Assembly (NCBI GenBank): GCA_001709035.1
Contig: LVKA01000015.1
Span: 286,663 to 350,662, forward strand
Origin: Candidatus Thiodiazotropha endoloripes
GTDB taxonomy: Bacteria; Pseudomonadota; Gammaproteobacteria; Chromatiales; Chromatiaceae
DNA length: 64,000 bases
Direction of reading: 5' to 3'
Every line of letters starts with the position of its first letter. The first letter of the stretch is position 1. The position numbers and the translations under genes are program-made. Below are positions 1-8,703 of this stretch, one piece after another. The notes under the pieces were generated by a model, which ran no database searches, was not told the DNA's origin, and saw only the letters and a program-made list of their open reading frames with translations.

Positions 1-376
1 GTGTGGGCTGAAGGTCGGGATTGATTCGCTACGCTCACCCCTTCGGGGCGCCTACGTTTCACTGCAGCGTCCTGCGTCGCTTCGCTCCTGGTGATTCGCT
101 ACGCTCACCCCTTCGGGGCGCCTTCGCTGCGCTGCGGCGTCGGCGTCACTTCGTTCCTTTCGAACGAAGGGTTCGAATCAAATCCTCTCTCTCCGCCAAT
201 AAAAAAAGGGGCCAGTGGGTCTCCTTGGCTTGAGTGTGGGCTGAAGGTCGGGATTGATTCGCTACGCTCACCCCTTCGGGGCGCCTTCGCTGCGCTGCGG
301 CGTCGGCGTCACTTCGTTCCTTTCGAACGAAGGGTTCGAATCAAATCCTCTCTCTCCGCCAATAAAAAAAGGGGCC
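1..376. repeat. Tandem direct repeats carrying partial tRNA-Ser 3' ends
   Basis: A unit that opens with a GATTCGCTACGCTC-type sequence occurs three times, starting near 22, 92 and 255. The blocks 92-213 and 255-376 are almost identical (122 bp), and 1-53 matches 234-286. Each of the two long blocks ends with a copy of the T-arm and acceptor end of a tRNA-Ser (GGGTTCGAATC, then CTCTCTCCGCCA) followed by AATAAAAAAAGGGGCC. The same sequence forms the end of the intact tRNA at 400-490, which runs on the opposite strand. No protein gene is credible here: the open frames are by-products of the repeat. Confidence 0.85.
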
Positions 377-400
377 CCGATTGGGGCCCCTTTTTTTATT
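361..400 (-). terminator. Strong hairpin terminator after tRNA-Ser
   Basis: A GGGGCCCC / GGGGCCCC inverted repeat with a four-base loop (371-390) is flanked by AATAAAAAAA on the left and TTTTTTTATT on the right. On the minus strand it directly follows the tRNA-Ser and ends in a run of T, so it is a Rho-independent terminator. It would work in both directions. Confidence 0.85.
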
Positions 401-490
401 GGCGGAGAGAGAGGGATTCGAACCCTCGATACGCTATTAACGTATACACACTTTCCAGGCGTGCTCCTTCAGCCACTCGGACATCTCTCC
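400..490 (-). tRNA. tRNA-Ser (anticodon GGA)
   Basis: Read on the minus strand this is a class II tRNA. It has a GGAGAGA acceptor strand pairing with TCTCTCC, a long variable arm (GTATACG...CGTATC region), a GGTTCGAATCC T-loop and an encoded CCA end at 400-402. The anticodon loop is CTGGAAA in a CACGC/GTGTG stem, giving anticodon GGA, which reads UCC and UCU serine codons. The gene is followed at once by a hairpin terminator. Fragments of its 3' end are repeated in inverted orientation just beyond that terminator. Confidence 0.93.
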
Positions 491-686
491 AGATTTAAGG
501 AGCGCAAGATTAAACTAGTTTGTACCTGGAATCAAATGGCTAAGCGGTTATCGGGTCGATAGGAAGTGGGATCTCCATGGAGAAATCAGCTGTAAAATGG
601 CATATCCCTGTCAAAGCACTATTTTTTCAGCTGATTTCGCCCCGGCCAACAAATCGCCTCTATGGCCAACCAAGCTCATCAGAGGG

Positions 687-1157
687 TTAGATGTGGTAGC
701 TGAACTCTCCCATAATCGCATTCTCTTCCAATTCCCGGAAGGAATCGGTACTGAGATGCAACAACTTGCCGTGATCACCACTCTCGAAATAGAGATCGGG
801 TTGTTGTAACAGGGCCACATCCACCAGGGTCTCAATCCCATAGGGATCGCCAACCGGTGGCACCGCACCTGTCTCACAATCGGCAAAGGCCTGCTGTAGC
901 TCTTCTTCTGATATCAGAAAGAGATTGCGTCCGGTAAGTTGGGTCAGATCATCAAAATCGATGTGATGGGTTGCCGGAATAACCGCTAACATATAGCTCT
1001 CGTCATCCCCCAGCAATACCGACTTGGCCATCCTGTCTCCAGGAATGTGCGCGGCTTCCGCACTGTGCAGCGTGGAATTGGTGCGTCTATGATCGATGAT
1101 CTCGTAATCTAAAGCATGATTCTGCAAAAACTGCTGGAGTGAAATCGCAATTGCCAT
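687..1157 (-). CDS. YbaK/EbsC-family aminoacyl-tRNA deacylase
   Basis: A 156-aa protein with the YbaK/ProX fold pattern: a start MAIAISLQQFLQ, a substrate-loop HxxxNSTLHSAEAA, the conserved lysine in DRMAKSVLL (about residue 45), and a GAVPPVGDPYGIETLVD segment typical of the GxxxPxG loop. The family hydrolyses mischarged tRNAs (for example Cys-tRNA(Pro) or Ala-tRNA(Pro)) in trans. The exact substrate cannot be told from sequence. An AGAGGTGG ribosome-binding site lies before the ATG. The gene seems to be a single transcription unit, with about 190 bp of empty sequence separating it from the tRNA-Ser. Confidence 0.8.
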   Translation of the reverse strand: MAIAISLQQFLQNHALDYEIIDHRRTNSTLHSAEAAHIPGDRMAKSVLLGDDESYMLAVIPATHHIDFDDLTQLTGRNLFLISEEELQQAFADCETGAVPPVGDPYGIETLVDVALLQQPDLYFESGDHGKLLHLSTDSFRELEENAIMGEFSYHI

Positions 1158-1388
1158 AACACCACCTCTTCTCTCTCTCGTCCTGATAAAAAGATTATAG
1201 TTCGAGTTTTCATCTCCTGTGAAATGTGAAGATCAATCAGACACTCTATTCCATAAACGAAAACTGTTGCGGAGTACATTGGGATTGTTATTTTTAATCT
1301 AGCTGACCCGATCAAGTTCAGTTGTCCCATCGACAGCATAGATCTCAATCACACCTCGGGATGTTGCCATTTCAAACGAGCTGCCAAC

Positions 1389-2201
1389 CTAGTTCGAATA
1401 TTCATCCAGTACCGACTCAATCGATTCAATGATCGAGTCGGAGATCTTTGGGTTGAGCGCATCGGCATGAGGTGAGGCAAAGCTGCCGGAATCGTTATCG
1501 AAATATTGCCCGTTGGCCGATTCAAATTCATCCGACAAAGCGGCCCGGGTGAGAATATCCGCACCGATGCTGATGTCCTTGCCGGCCACGCCGAACGCCT
1601 GTTTGACCATCTTACTGCCGAGCATCGAACCGGGATTGACAGCGATGATTCTCGGGCCTTGCTGCTTGTGAATCTCCGCCAGGCTGCGGGACCAGGCAGT
1701 GATCGCCAGTTTGCTTTGTGCATAAGCTTCAAAATCGTTATCGATTCGCTGGCGTCCCATCAGTGCCTGCAGGTCCACCGGGGATTGAGCCGCAGATGAG
1801 AGATTGATGATCCTTCCCGTTCTCCCCATCAGTGGCAAGACTTTTTTTGTCAACAGATAGGGGGCAATGGTATTGACCACAAAGCGCACATCCAATCCCT
1901 CCGGGGTAAGTGGTTCGGATGTTTTGAAGATGCCCGCATTGTTGATCAGTACATCGATCTGCTGATGCCGCTCCGCCACTTGATCGATCAGCTTTTGCAC
2001 CTCGCTGAGCACGGAGAGGTCGGCGATATAACTTTCCACCCGGGCACTGTCTGCCAGGCGCGATAGATCTTGTTCTACCGCTAAGAGTTTCATTGGATTG
2101 CGTCCGTGCAGTATGAGGTGATGTCCCATGCTGACCAATTTTTTTGCGGCAGCCAGACCGATACCATCGGTTGCCCCGGTTATCATGATGGTTTTCTGCA
2201 T
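1389..2201 (-). CDS. Short-chain dehydrogenase/reductase
   Basis: A 270-aa classical SDR. The N-terminus carries the Rossmann motif TGATDGIGLAAA (residues 8-19), then NNAGIF (the NNAG motif), a serine region INLSSAAQS, and the YAQSK active site (Tyr-x-x-x-Lys). These proteins use NAD(P)H to reduce or oxidise carbonyl or alcohol substrates in the cytoplasm. The substrate is unknown. A GGGAA ribosome-binding site precedes the ATG. It is the last gene of a minus-strand group (zinc-type oxidoreductase, DUF1330, LLM monooxygenase, SDR) and starts 12 bp after the LLM gene, so co-transcription is likely. Confidence 0.85.
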   Translation of the reverse strand: MQKTIMITGATDGIGLAAAKKLVSMGHHLILHGRNPMKLLAVEQDLSRLADSARVESYIADLSVLSEVQKLIDQVAERHQQIDVLINNAGIFKTSEPLTPEGLDVRFVVNTIAPYLLTKKVLPLMGRTGRIINLSSAAQSPVDLQALMGRQRIDNDFEAYAQSKLAITAWSRSLAEIHKQQGPRIIAVNPGSMLGSKMVKQAFGVAGKDISIGADILTRAALSDEFESANGQYFDNDSGSFASPHADALNPKISDSIIESIESVLDEYSN

Positions 2202-2213
2202 TTGTTCATTCCC

Positions 2214-3182
2214 TTAGTGGTGAAATTCGGGCAGGATTTCTGCTGACAGATGCTTCAGTGTAGTCTCGATATCCCGCTGATTGAATCGCAGATTGAGCGC
2301 TACATGGTTGATGCCTATTTGTTCCAGTGACTTCAAATAGTTGCGTAGATGATAAGCACCCAACCTGAATCCCAGATGGATCGGTTGCGGATCTGTCTTC
2401 GGGTTTTCAGTCAAGTCGATATAGAGGGATTGCACCGCAGGCTTGGCAAGCCCACCCACAGCTTTAACATTGGCGCGCCAGTCACTGACCAGTCGCGCCT
2501 GAGCCGACACAGTGCGGGGATAGGTGATCCACCCCTCTCCATGCCTGGCGATCCAATCCGGATCCTGTTGACTGCCACCGGTGATCAGCATCGGCAGTTT
2601 GCCAAAGGCAGGTTTCGGCAACATATCCATACCACCATGGGGATTGCCATAGTCACTCTCAAATGCCGCTCGCTCCTCCCACATACGACGAATGTAGTCA
2701 AAGCTCTGGCGAAAGCGCTCACCACGATCTTCAAAACTGATATTGAGCGCCGGATACTCTTCCGGCCGGTCACCCGAGGCCACACCGAGAATCAGCCGTC
2801 CGCCGGATAACTGGTCGACACTGGCTGCCGCTTTGGCAACGTGTGCCGGATGACGTAAGGGTAGTACGATGCTGGCGACACCCAGGGTGATACGTTCGGT
2901 TTTAGCGGCCAGCATCCCCAGATAGACAAACGGATCGAAGAGCTGCCCGGCATCACCGAAGGATGGAACATTGAACGGAACATCCCTGAGCCAGATCGCA
3001 GAGAAGCCCAGCGCTTCTGCCAAAGCCACCCGTTCCATATGGCGTGTCATCGAGGGAACTGGCGCCGAGGTGTACTGCTCCAGGGGCACCACCAGACCGA
3101 GACTCAAACGACCCGATTGAAATGTACTGTTGTAGCCTGGATTGATTGTTTCAAAGGCTGTCTCTTCAATTGCTGCATTCAT
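2214..3182 (-). CDS. LLM-class (luciferase-like) flavin-dependent oxidoreductase
   Basis: A 322-aa protein of the bacterial luciferase-like monooxygenase family, a TIM-barrel enzyme using FMN or F420-type cofactors. Visible family segments are ALGFSAIWLRDVPF near residue 55, RITLGVASIVLPLRHPAHVAK, and GRLILGVASGDRPEEYPA. The substrate is unknown. The gene lies between a DUF1330 protein and an SDR on the same strand. This grouping next to a LysR regulator suggests an inducible detoxification or redox-stress operon (inference from context). The start ATG at 3182 is the only early methionine. Confidence 0.85.
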   Translation of the reverse strand: MNAAIEETAFETINPGYNSTFQSGRLSLGLVVPLEQYTSAPVPSMTRHMERVALAEALGFSAIWLRDVPFNVPSFGDAGQLFDPFVYLGMLAAKTERITLGVASIVLPLRHPAHVAKAAASVDQLSGGRLILGVASGDRPEEYPALNISFEDRGERFRQSFDYIRRMWEERAAFESDYGNPHGGMDMLPKPAFGKLPMLITGGSQQDPDWIARHGEGWITYPRTVSAQARLVSDWRANVKAVGGLAKPAVQSLYIDLTENPKTDPQPIHLGFRLGAYHLRNYLKSLEQIGINHVALNLRFNQRDIETTLKHLSAEILPEFHH

Positions 3183-3252
3183 AATCTTGTCTCATCAGAA
3201 GAACGGATTGGCGGAAGCCGAAGCTGATCCCCTCCAATCCATGTTGGTCCAC

Positions 3253-3555
3253 TCAAGCCAGATCGTCCTTACCTTCCACAAGATAGTGATGACTGACCGA
3301 TCCGGCCGTTCTGGCCTGCAAATGAGGCTGGTATAGGGGGTCTGCCATGAATGACTTGGCAGCCTGTTTGGATGGCCACTCTATGATGATGCGCAATGCC
3401 GCCTCTTTCTGCTCGCCTTCAAGCTGAGTGTGGCTGGTGGTACGCGCCAGGTATTTTCCGCCATGTTGAGCGACCAGCCTGTTGGCCGGCTCGATGTAGT
3501 CTGGAATCCAATCCTCACTGGTCGGTGTTACATCCAAGACTGAATAATAAGACAT
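3253..3555 (-). CDS. DUF1330-family protein
   Basis: A 100-aa protein of the DUF1330 type (dimeric alpha-beta barrel fold, no assigned reaction). It has MSYYSVLDVTPTSEDW at the start, then a HGGKYLARTTSHTQLEGE segment and RIIIEWPSKQAAKSFMADPLYQPH, which is the typical 'FPS...A..F..DP.Y' stretch. I chose the ATG at 3555 because GAGGA sits about 8 bases upstream. A longer frame reaching 3624 would overlap the upstream oxidoreductase gene. It belongs to the minus-strand oxidoreductase cluster. Confidence 0.8.
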   Translation of the reverse strand: MSYYSVLDVTPTSEDWIPDYIEPANRLVAQHGGKYLARTTSHTQLEGEQKEAALRIIIEWPSKQAAKSFMADPLYQPHLQARTAGSVSHHYLVEGKDDLA

Positions 3556-3620
3556 GGTTAAATCCTCATCTGTATTCTGATATGAGAATCCTGCTTGCTG
3601 GACAGTACAGGTTGTGGCAT

Positions 3621-4646
3621 TCAAAATCCCTGCAGAACAATCTTGCCGATCGAACGACCCGACTCCAGCTCCTGATGGGCTTGCTTCAGATTATCGGCAT
3701 TGATCACACCCAGTTTTTTACCGACGGTGGTTCTGATATACCCCTGATCAATCAGATCAGCCACCCGGTTCAACAGATCACTCTGTGCCTGCATATCCGC
3801 CGCATTGAACATCGAACGGGCAAACATAAACTCGATATGCAGTGACTGACTCTTCGGCTTCAGTCTCATCACATCCAGCGACTCGGGATCATCGATCATG
3901 GCGATCTTGCCGAAGGGTGCCAGCAGTTCCGTGTAAGCCTCAAAGTAGTCGGCGGTATTGTTGAGACTGGCAATGTGGGTCACCGGGCCTATGCCCAGTG
4001 CCTCGATCTGGGGTTGTAACGGTTTGCTGTGGTCGATCACATGATCCGCGCCCAGCTGTATTACCCAGGCCTGTGATTGTTGCCGCGATGCCGTGGCGAT
4101 GGTGGTGGCACCGGTGATGATACTGGCCAGTTGCAGCAGGATGGAGCCAACCCCACCGGCGGCGCCGACCACCAGGATGACCTCATCGGATCTCTCCTTT
4201 GTCTCGGGTGATACCAGAGTGATCGCGAGATGTTCGAACAGCAGCTCCCAGGCGGTGATCGCGGTCAACGGCAGTGCGGCCGCCTCTTCATCCGTCAGGC
4301 TTTTCGGTTTATGGCCGACCAGACGCTCATCCACCAATTGGTACTCCGCGTTACTTCCCTGTCGGTTGAGATCACCGGCATAGAAGACCTTGTCTCCGGG
4401 ATTGAATGTGGTGACCACTTCACCGGTGGCCACAACCTCACCCACCGCATCCCAACCAAGTACCCGCCAGGCCTCATCGCTGGGGGCCATATTCTGACGA
4501 ATCTTATAATCCACCGGATTGACCGCAATCGCATCGATCTTCACCAGCAGATCCCGGCCTGTGGCGATTGGCTGGGGGAGCTCGATATCAAGCAGTGCTT
4601 CAGGGGTCTCAATCGGCAGGGATTTACTGTAACCAATGGCTTTCAT
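3621..4646 (-). CDS. Zinc-type alcohol dehydrogenase-like / quinone oxidoreductase (MDR family)
   Basis: A 341-aa medium-chain dehydrogenase/reductase. The GroES-like N-terminal half includes VNPVDYKIR and LGWDAVGEVVATG. The Rossmann half has ILVVGAAGGVGSILLQLA (about residues 156-173) and ends ...GRSIGKIVLQGF. The usual catalytic zinc cysteines are not evident, which fits the zinc-independent quinone-oxidoreductase branch despite the family's common name. It uses NADPH to reduce alkenal or quinone-like substrates. It is the first gene of the minus-strand cluster and is divergent from the LysR regulator at 4754, which probably controls it. Confidence 0.85.
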   Translation of the reverse strand: MKAIGYSKSLPIETPEALLDIELPQPIATGRDLLVKIDAIAVNPVDYKIRQNMAPSDEAWRVLGWDAVGEVVATGEVVTTFNPGDKVFYAGDLNRQGSNAEYQLVDERLVGHKPKSLTDEEAAALPLTAITAWELLFEHLAITLVSPETKERSDEVILVVGAAGGVGSILLQLASIITGATTIATASRQQSQAWVIQLGADHVIDHSKPLQPQIEALGIGPVTHIASLNNTADYFEAYTELLAPFGKIAMIDDPESLDVMRLKPKSQSLHIEFMFARSMFNAADMQAQSDLLNRVADLIDQGYIRTTVGKKLGVINADNLKQAHQELESGRSIGKIVLQGF

Positions 4647-4753
4647 GGGGTTGCTCCATCTCAGGCGTGAACGAATGAAATGAAGTGTAGGTGTTGATTA
4701 ATCCTCCTTAAACAGCATAATTAAAGAAACATTTTCAAAAATTATTTGACAAT
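4647..4753. promoter_or_regulatory. Divergent promoter region of LysR gene and oxidoreductase cluster
   Basis: This 107-bp AT-rich spacer separates the oxidoreductase cluster (minus) from the LysR-type regulator (plus). That is the standard arrangement in which a LysR protein binds a T-N11-A box between the two genes. The stretch around 4697-4745 is rich in ATTA/TAAT half-sites, but I cannot assign one box with certainty. Confidence 0.5.
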
Positions 4754-5689
4754 ATGCTGCTCGAAGATCTGCAAGTGGTCCTAAAAGTCGCTGAACTGCG
4801 CAGTATTACAGGTGCCGCGGCACAGCTGGACATGCGTACCGCCACCGCCAGCGCCGCACTCAAACGAGTGGAGCGTCAGCTGGGGATGGATCTGTTTATC
4901 CGCACCACCAGACGACTCAGACTCTCCTCCGCCGGCGAGCGCTATATCCCCCAGTGCGAGCAGGCCCTGTTGATGCTGGAGCAGGCCAAGCAGAATGTAC
5001 GGGATGATCTGGATATCGTGGACGGGGAATTGCGAATCACCCTCTCGTCGGACCTGGGGCGCAACCTGGTCACCCCTTGGCTGGACGAGTTTTTGGACAG
5101 CTATCCGAAGGTGAGTCTGAAAACCTATATCAGTGACAGCAACATCGACTTCTATCGGGATGCGGTGGATATCGCCCTGCGCTACGGCTCACCCGATGAC
5201 GCCAATCTCTATGGCTTCAAAATCTGCAAGGTTCCGGGGCTGCTCTGCGCAACTCCCGACTATTTGCAACAGCATGGCACCCCTCTCCACCCACACGATC
5301 TGCCGGCACACAACGGACTCTTCTATCAGCTCTATGACATCATTCATGATCTCTGGAGCTTTACCCGGGATGGCACCGAATACAAAATCAAAATGAGTGG
5401 CAACCGGGCCTCCAATGACGGTGATCTGGTCAGACGCTGGTGTGTTGCCGGTAAAGGCGTGGCAGTAAAATCCTGCCTCGATATGTCGAATGATCTGCTC
5501 TCCGGCAGAGTGGTCAACCTGCTACCCGAATACAAGCCTGCCGCCACCGAACTCTGGTTGATCTGCCCCAACCGGCAATTGATCACACCGGCTGTGCGAC
5601 TGTTGAGAGATCAACTCAAAGCGAAGTGCAATCGAATATTGAACAAGCTGGTCGAAGCGGCGTTTATCGACGAACAAGACATTGCTTGA
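4754..5689 (+). CDS. LysR-family transcriptional regulator
   Basis: A 311-aa LysR-type regulator. The winged helix-turn-helix fills about residues 1-60 (ITGAAAQLDMRTATASAALKRVERQLG, then LFIRTTRRLRLSSAGE). The rest is the periplasmic-binding-like effector domain, with the start ELRITLSSDLGRNLVTPWL and the conserved GxGVAxxS region seen as AGKGVAVKSCL. It is divergent from the oxidoreductase cluster at 1389-4646 and probably regulates it and itself. The effector is unknown. No strong ribosome-binding site is visible before the ATG. Confidence 0.88.
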   Translation: MLLEDLQVVLKVAELRSITGAAAQLDMRTATASAALKRVERQLGMDLFIRTTRRLRLSSAGERYIPQCEQALLMLEQAKQNVRDDLDIVDGELRITLSSDLGRNLVTPWLDEFLDSYPKVSLKTYISDSNIDFYRDAVDIALRYGSPDDANLYGFKICKVPGLLCATPDYLQQHGTPLHPHDLPAHNGLFYQLYDIIHDLWSFTRDGTEYKIKMSGNRASNDGDLVRRWCVAGKGVAVKSCLDMSNDLLSGRVVNLLPEYKPAATELWLICPNRQLITPAVRLLRDQLKAKCNRILNKLVEAAFIDEQDIA

Positions 5690-5856
5690 TGTTTAAACTA
5701 ATACCTCGTTAGGCCCTCTTCACTCTGTTCTTTAAAATTCACCTGCTGGAACAACAAACCGGTTTTTTTAGCGTAGCGATGCAGAGCTTGATGGGGTAGC
5801 ATTCACTCTTTGATTGAATCACAGACAACTCCAACCGTATTATTAAAAAAACAGCA

Positions 5857-6687
5857 ATGGGCAAACGAAAAAAGAAATCGCACTCCATAGCCGATACAGC
5901 CGATCGTCACCATCTTTACGAACTTTCAGTGCAATGCTCCGAAGCTGAAATCGATTTCGTCGATGACACTTTCAAAAAGCTCAAAGGGCGTCGCGCCAAA
6001 CGGTTGCGAGAGGACTTCTGCGGCACCGCCAATGTCTGTTGCGAATGGGTGAAAAGACGCAAGAGCAACCAGGCGATCGGGGTCGATCTCGATACCGAGG
6101 TTCTGCAATGGGGTGAAGCGAATCAGCTTGCAAAGCTGAAATCCTCACAGCGTAAACGGGTTACCCTGCTGGAGGAGAATGTACTGAATGTCGAGACTGA
6201 GCCGATGGAGATCATCTCAGCCATGAATTTCAGTTATTGGCTGTTCAAGGAGCGTGACCAGCTGAAAAGCTACTTTCAACGGGTCTATGAACAGCTCTCC
6301 GATGATGGCGTACTTTTCATGGATGCCTATGGCGGTTATGACTCCTACAAGGAGATCGAGGAAGAGCGTGACATCGAGGATGGTGACGCCACCTTCACCT
6401 ACATCTGGGAGCAGGAGAAATACGACCCGATCAGCGGCACCTTAATCTGCCATATCCATTTCGATTTTGAGGATGGCTCACGCTACGAGAAGGCCTTCAG
6501 TTACGACTGGCGCCTGTGGAGTCTGCCCGAAGTCCGTGAACTGCTATCCGAGGTGGGATTTGAGAAGATCACTTTTTATTGGCAGGGATTCGATGATGAT
6601 GGCGAACCCGATGGTATCTTTCTTCCCGTTGAAGAGGGGGAAGCCGATGCTGGTTGGATCTGTTACATGACGGCTGAGAAAAGTTGA
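5857..6687 (+). CDS. Class I SAM-dependent methyltransferase
   Basis: A 276-aa methyltransferase-fold protein. After a basic N-terminus (MGKRKKKSH) come LREDFCGTANVCCEW (motif I, SAM-binding loop), AIGVDLDTEVLQWG (acidic end of strand 2) and ISAMNFSYWLFKERDQL (motif II region). The C-terminal half is rich in acidic and aromatic residues (FTYIWEQEKYDPISG). The methylated substrate is unknown. It stands alone on the plus strand between the LysR gene and a MITE-like repeat. Confidence 0.78.
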   Translation: MGKRKKKSHSIADTADRHHLYELSVQCSEAEIDFVDDTFKKLKGRRAKRLREDFCGTANVCCEWVKRRKSNQAIGVDLDTEVLQWGEANQLAKLKSSQRKRVTLLEENVLNVETEPMEIISAMNFSYWLFKERDQLKSYFQRVYEQLSDDGVLFMDAYGGYDSYKEIEEERDIEDGDATFTYIWEQEKYDPISGTLICHIHFDFEDGSRYEKAFSYDWRLWSLPEVRELLSEVGFEKITFYWQGFDDDGEPDGIFLPVEEGEADAGWICYMTAEKS

Positions 6688-6706
6688 TCGGACGCAGACA
6701 AGACAC

Positions 6707-7366
6707 TAGGGCCTGGTAACACTCACCCAATCTGTCCTGCTGGGGCTGATTTGTGCCCAGCCAGGCAGAATGATCGTAGTGAAGTTATTCTACATAATTG
6801 AATGTTAACGCCGCTGGGCGTACCACAAACCCTGCCACTGCTGCCCCAGAAACTCCGTACATTATGTTAACTGACTTATCGTTAGTTGGTTTTCATTGCT
6901 GATTGAGAGATGAGAAGGCAAAGATCGGCAGATGAACAAGGCCAGAATCATTGTCAGAATGTCGGATATCAACTCCCCTCCCCCCTTGCGGGAGAGGGGC
7001 CGGGGGAGAGGGGGCGAATGAGCACCTTAGCCTTTATGAGAAATCAACGTGATAAAGATGAAGGGTTAGCGAGTTTTGCTCTATTTTTTAGCCAGCTGAA
7101 ACGCTTCGCGTACACCCTCTCCCCAACCCCTCTCCCATAAAGGGAGAGGGGCTTTTATAATCTTGCCGCTGGGAAGATTGAAAATTAACGGGAGATAACT
7201 GGCCCCATCCCCTCTTTATTAAATCAATATGGGGAGTTGCGCCTGAATAAGCGCCATAAACCCTTGCTCATCGCTCATTTGGTCCAGCTAAACTACGCGC
7301 CACACGCCTTAATTGACGCTTTTTCAGGCACCACAGGACATATTGAGTTCGTTAGAACAGGCCCTA
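6707..7366. repeat. MITE-like interspersed repeat, copy 1 (660 bp)
   Basis: The block begins TAGGGCCTGGT and ends with the inverted sequence ACAGGCCCTA, giving terminal inverted repeats of about 9-11 bp next to TA. It carries no credible gene. Inside are two GGGAGAGGGG hairpin arms, at about 6972-7014 and 7120-7152. The same organisation with about 70-80% visible identity recurs at 47711-48378, and its core recurs at 62735-62966. This is most simply a non-autonomous mobile repeat. Confidence 0.75.
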
Positions 7367-7381
7367 ACACTAAGCCAATCG

Positions 7382-7912
7382 TCACTTGTCTTGTGCCTCA
7401 CAGTAATCTTTGACAAATTGCGCGATCTGTTGCGGATTATTCAGATCGAGCTGGGGTAGCTCACAGGGCTGCTCGATGGGTGCGTCACTGGCAATCGCGA
7501 TCACCGAAGGATCGTCGGTAAACAGCAACGGTTTACCAAGTGCCGGACGGTGGAGTTCTATCTTGGGGAACTGCAGGTGCCTGAAGCCTTCCACCAACAC
7601 CAGGTCGAGGCTGCTGCAATCCAGTCGCTCCAGCAGCACAGGCAGTTCCGGCTCTTTCGCTTTCGCCTCATCTACCATCAACGCCCAGTGCTTTGAGGTT
7701 GCCAGCAGAACCCGCCCTGCGCCGGCCTTACGCAGTTCGTAGCTGTCCTTACCCGGCTGATCGACATCCACTTCATGGTGCGCATGTTTGATCACCCCCA
7801 GGTTGATGGAGGATTCCCGTAGCAGCGGTATCAACTGCCTCAGGAGCGTGGTCTTACCCGTACCGCTGTAGGCGGCAAATCCGAGCAGTGGTGTACTACT
7901 GAACTGTCTCAT
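7382..7912 (-). CDS. mobB: Molybdopterin-guanine dinucleotide biosynthesis adaptor MobB
   Basis: A 176-aa P-loop protein with the MobB start PLLGFAAYSGTGKTTLLRQLIP (Walker A GTGKTT near residues 18-23), then LGVIKHAHHEVDVDQPGKDSY, which is the conserved 'KH..H..D.PGKDS' block, and LVLVEGFRHLQFPKIELHR, the family's 'EG(F/Y)K' block. MobB binds GTP and assists MobA in attaching GMP to molybdopterin. Its start overlaps the stop of the DUF2802 gene by 4 bp, so it is probably co-transcribed with the tail of the chemotaxis cluster. The functional link to chemotaxis is not obvious. Confidence 0.88.
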   Translation of the reverse strand: MRQFSSTPLLGFAAYSGTGKTTLLRQLIPLLRESSINLGVIKHAHHEVDVDQPGKDSYELRKAGAGRVLLATSKHWALMVDEAKAKEPELPVLLERLDCSSLDLVLVEGFRHLQFPKIELHRPALGKPLLFTDDPSVIAIASDAPIEQPCELPQLDLNNPQQIAQFVKDYCEAQDK

Positions 7913-8313
7913 GCATCTTCACGCTTTGCACCGTGAATCATAATGATCAGATCGGCCGCATCCCGACTGATGCCTAACTCCTGAATCAGCTCATCAGGAC
8001 CGGCACCGGCCCGCACCATGCTGATGGCGTCGCTATAGGGAGGATCACCCTGCAGATTGGACTGTTCGATATTCTCCTGACGCTCTTCCAGATCCCGTCC
8101 CTGCCGCTCCAGACGATTGACCCGCCTGTCGACCCCAACCGCGCTCGAACAGAGTGCCGCCACGGTCTGCTTGAGGGTCTGAATCTCTCTGCTCTGTTGC
8201 GCCTGCAGCTCCCTCCGCTTGTGGTCGATGAAGAACAGGTAACTGAGAAATGCCACCAGTAACAGTGCCAGCGGAAGCAGAACGAACCAAAAGAGATTTG
8301 AGCTACCGGTCAT
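7909..8313 (-). CDS. DUF2802 membrane-anchored protein of the chemotaxis cluster
   Basis: A 134-aa protein: an N-terminal membrane helix (WFVLLPLALLLVAFLSYLFF, about residues 9-28), a coiled-coil region rich in Gln, Glu and Arg (residues 35-95), and a C-terminal DUF2802 segment (MVRAGAGPDELIQELGISRDAADLIIMIHG) that looks like a small helix-turn-helix. The family commonly sits at the end of the fli-che cluster in polar flagellates, as here. Its role is unknown. It overlaps mobB by 4 bp. Confidence 0.82.
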   Translation of the reverse strand: MTGSSNLFWFVLLPLALLLVAFLSYLFFIDHKRRELQAQQSREIQTLKQTVAALCSSAVGVDRRVNRLERQGRDLEERQENIEQSNLQGDPPYSDAISMVRAGAGPDELIQELGISRDAADLIIMIHGAKREDA

Positions 8314-8529
8314 AGTCTACCCTGGCGTATTGCGCTGCTTTCAATACCAGGGCGGATCGAGGGAAGTGGTTTGACCATTAAAGATCCTCTGAATAGTTCT
8401 CTGTCGATGAAAATGTACCGATTCAGGGCGCGGATTGCACCTAATAGCTCACATTTACCTATATTTCACATCGTACATACAGTCTAGTTTGGCGTTAACA
8501 TCCCAGCCTATGACTTGTTCAGAAGTTTC

Positions 8530-8703
8530 TCAAGCATACTCATCGATGTGCGGCTTTCCATTGTCTTTATCCTGGTCAGGCTTCTTGCGTTCCTGATTCG
8601 TCTGCTCATCCTTGCGTTTGGGGCGTTCCCGACGCATGGGAGGCTTGCTCGGTTTAACCGGATAGAGCGGGGTAAGCGGGTTTTGATCTCCAATTTCAGG
8701 CAT
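8530..8703 (-). CDS. Small Pro/Lys-rich protein between cheW and DUF2802 (57 aa)
   Basis: A 57-codon gene on the minus strand, starting MPEIGDQNPLTPLYPVKPSK and ending KPHIDEYA. AGGG lies about 9 bases before the ATG. The composition is strongly charged and proline-rich, so the chain is probably disordered. The acidic C-terminal tail HIDEY is reminiscent of small proteins I associate with this position in other gammaproteobacterial che clusters (recollection, not checked). It lies on the coding strand of the cluster between cheW and the DUF2802 gene. Frames on both strands overlapping it are low-complexity shadows. Function is unknown. Confidence 0.7.
   Translation of the reverse strand: MPEIGDQNPLTPLYPVKPSKPPMRRERPKRKDEQTNQERKKPDQDKDNGKPHIDEYA

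Noticed and set aside
21..562. Overlapping plus-strand open frames with repeated peptide segments
   Set aside because: They come from the tandem tRNA-end repeat and run through the tRNA-Ser; no ribosome-binding site or family resemblance.
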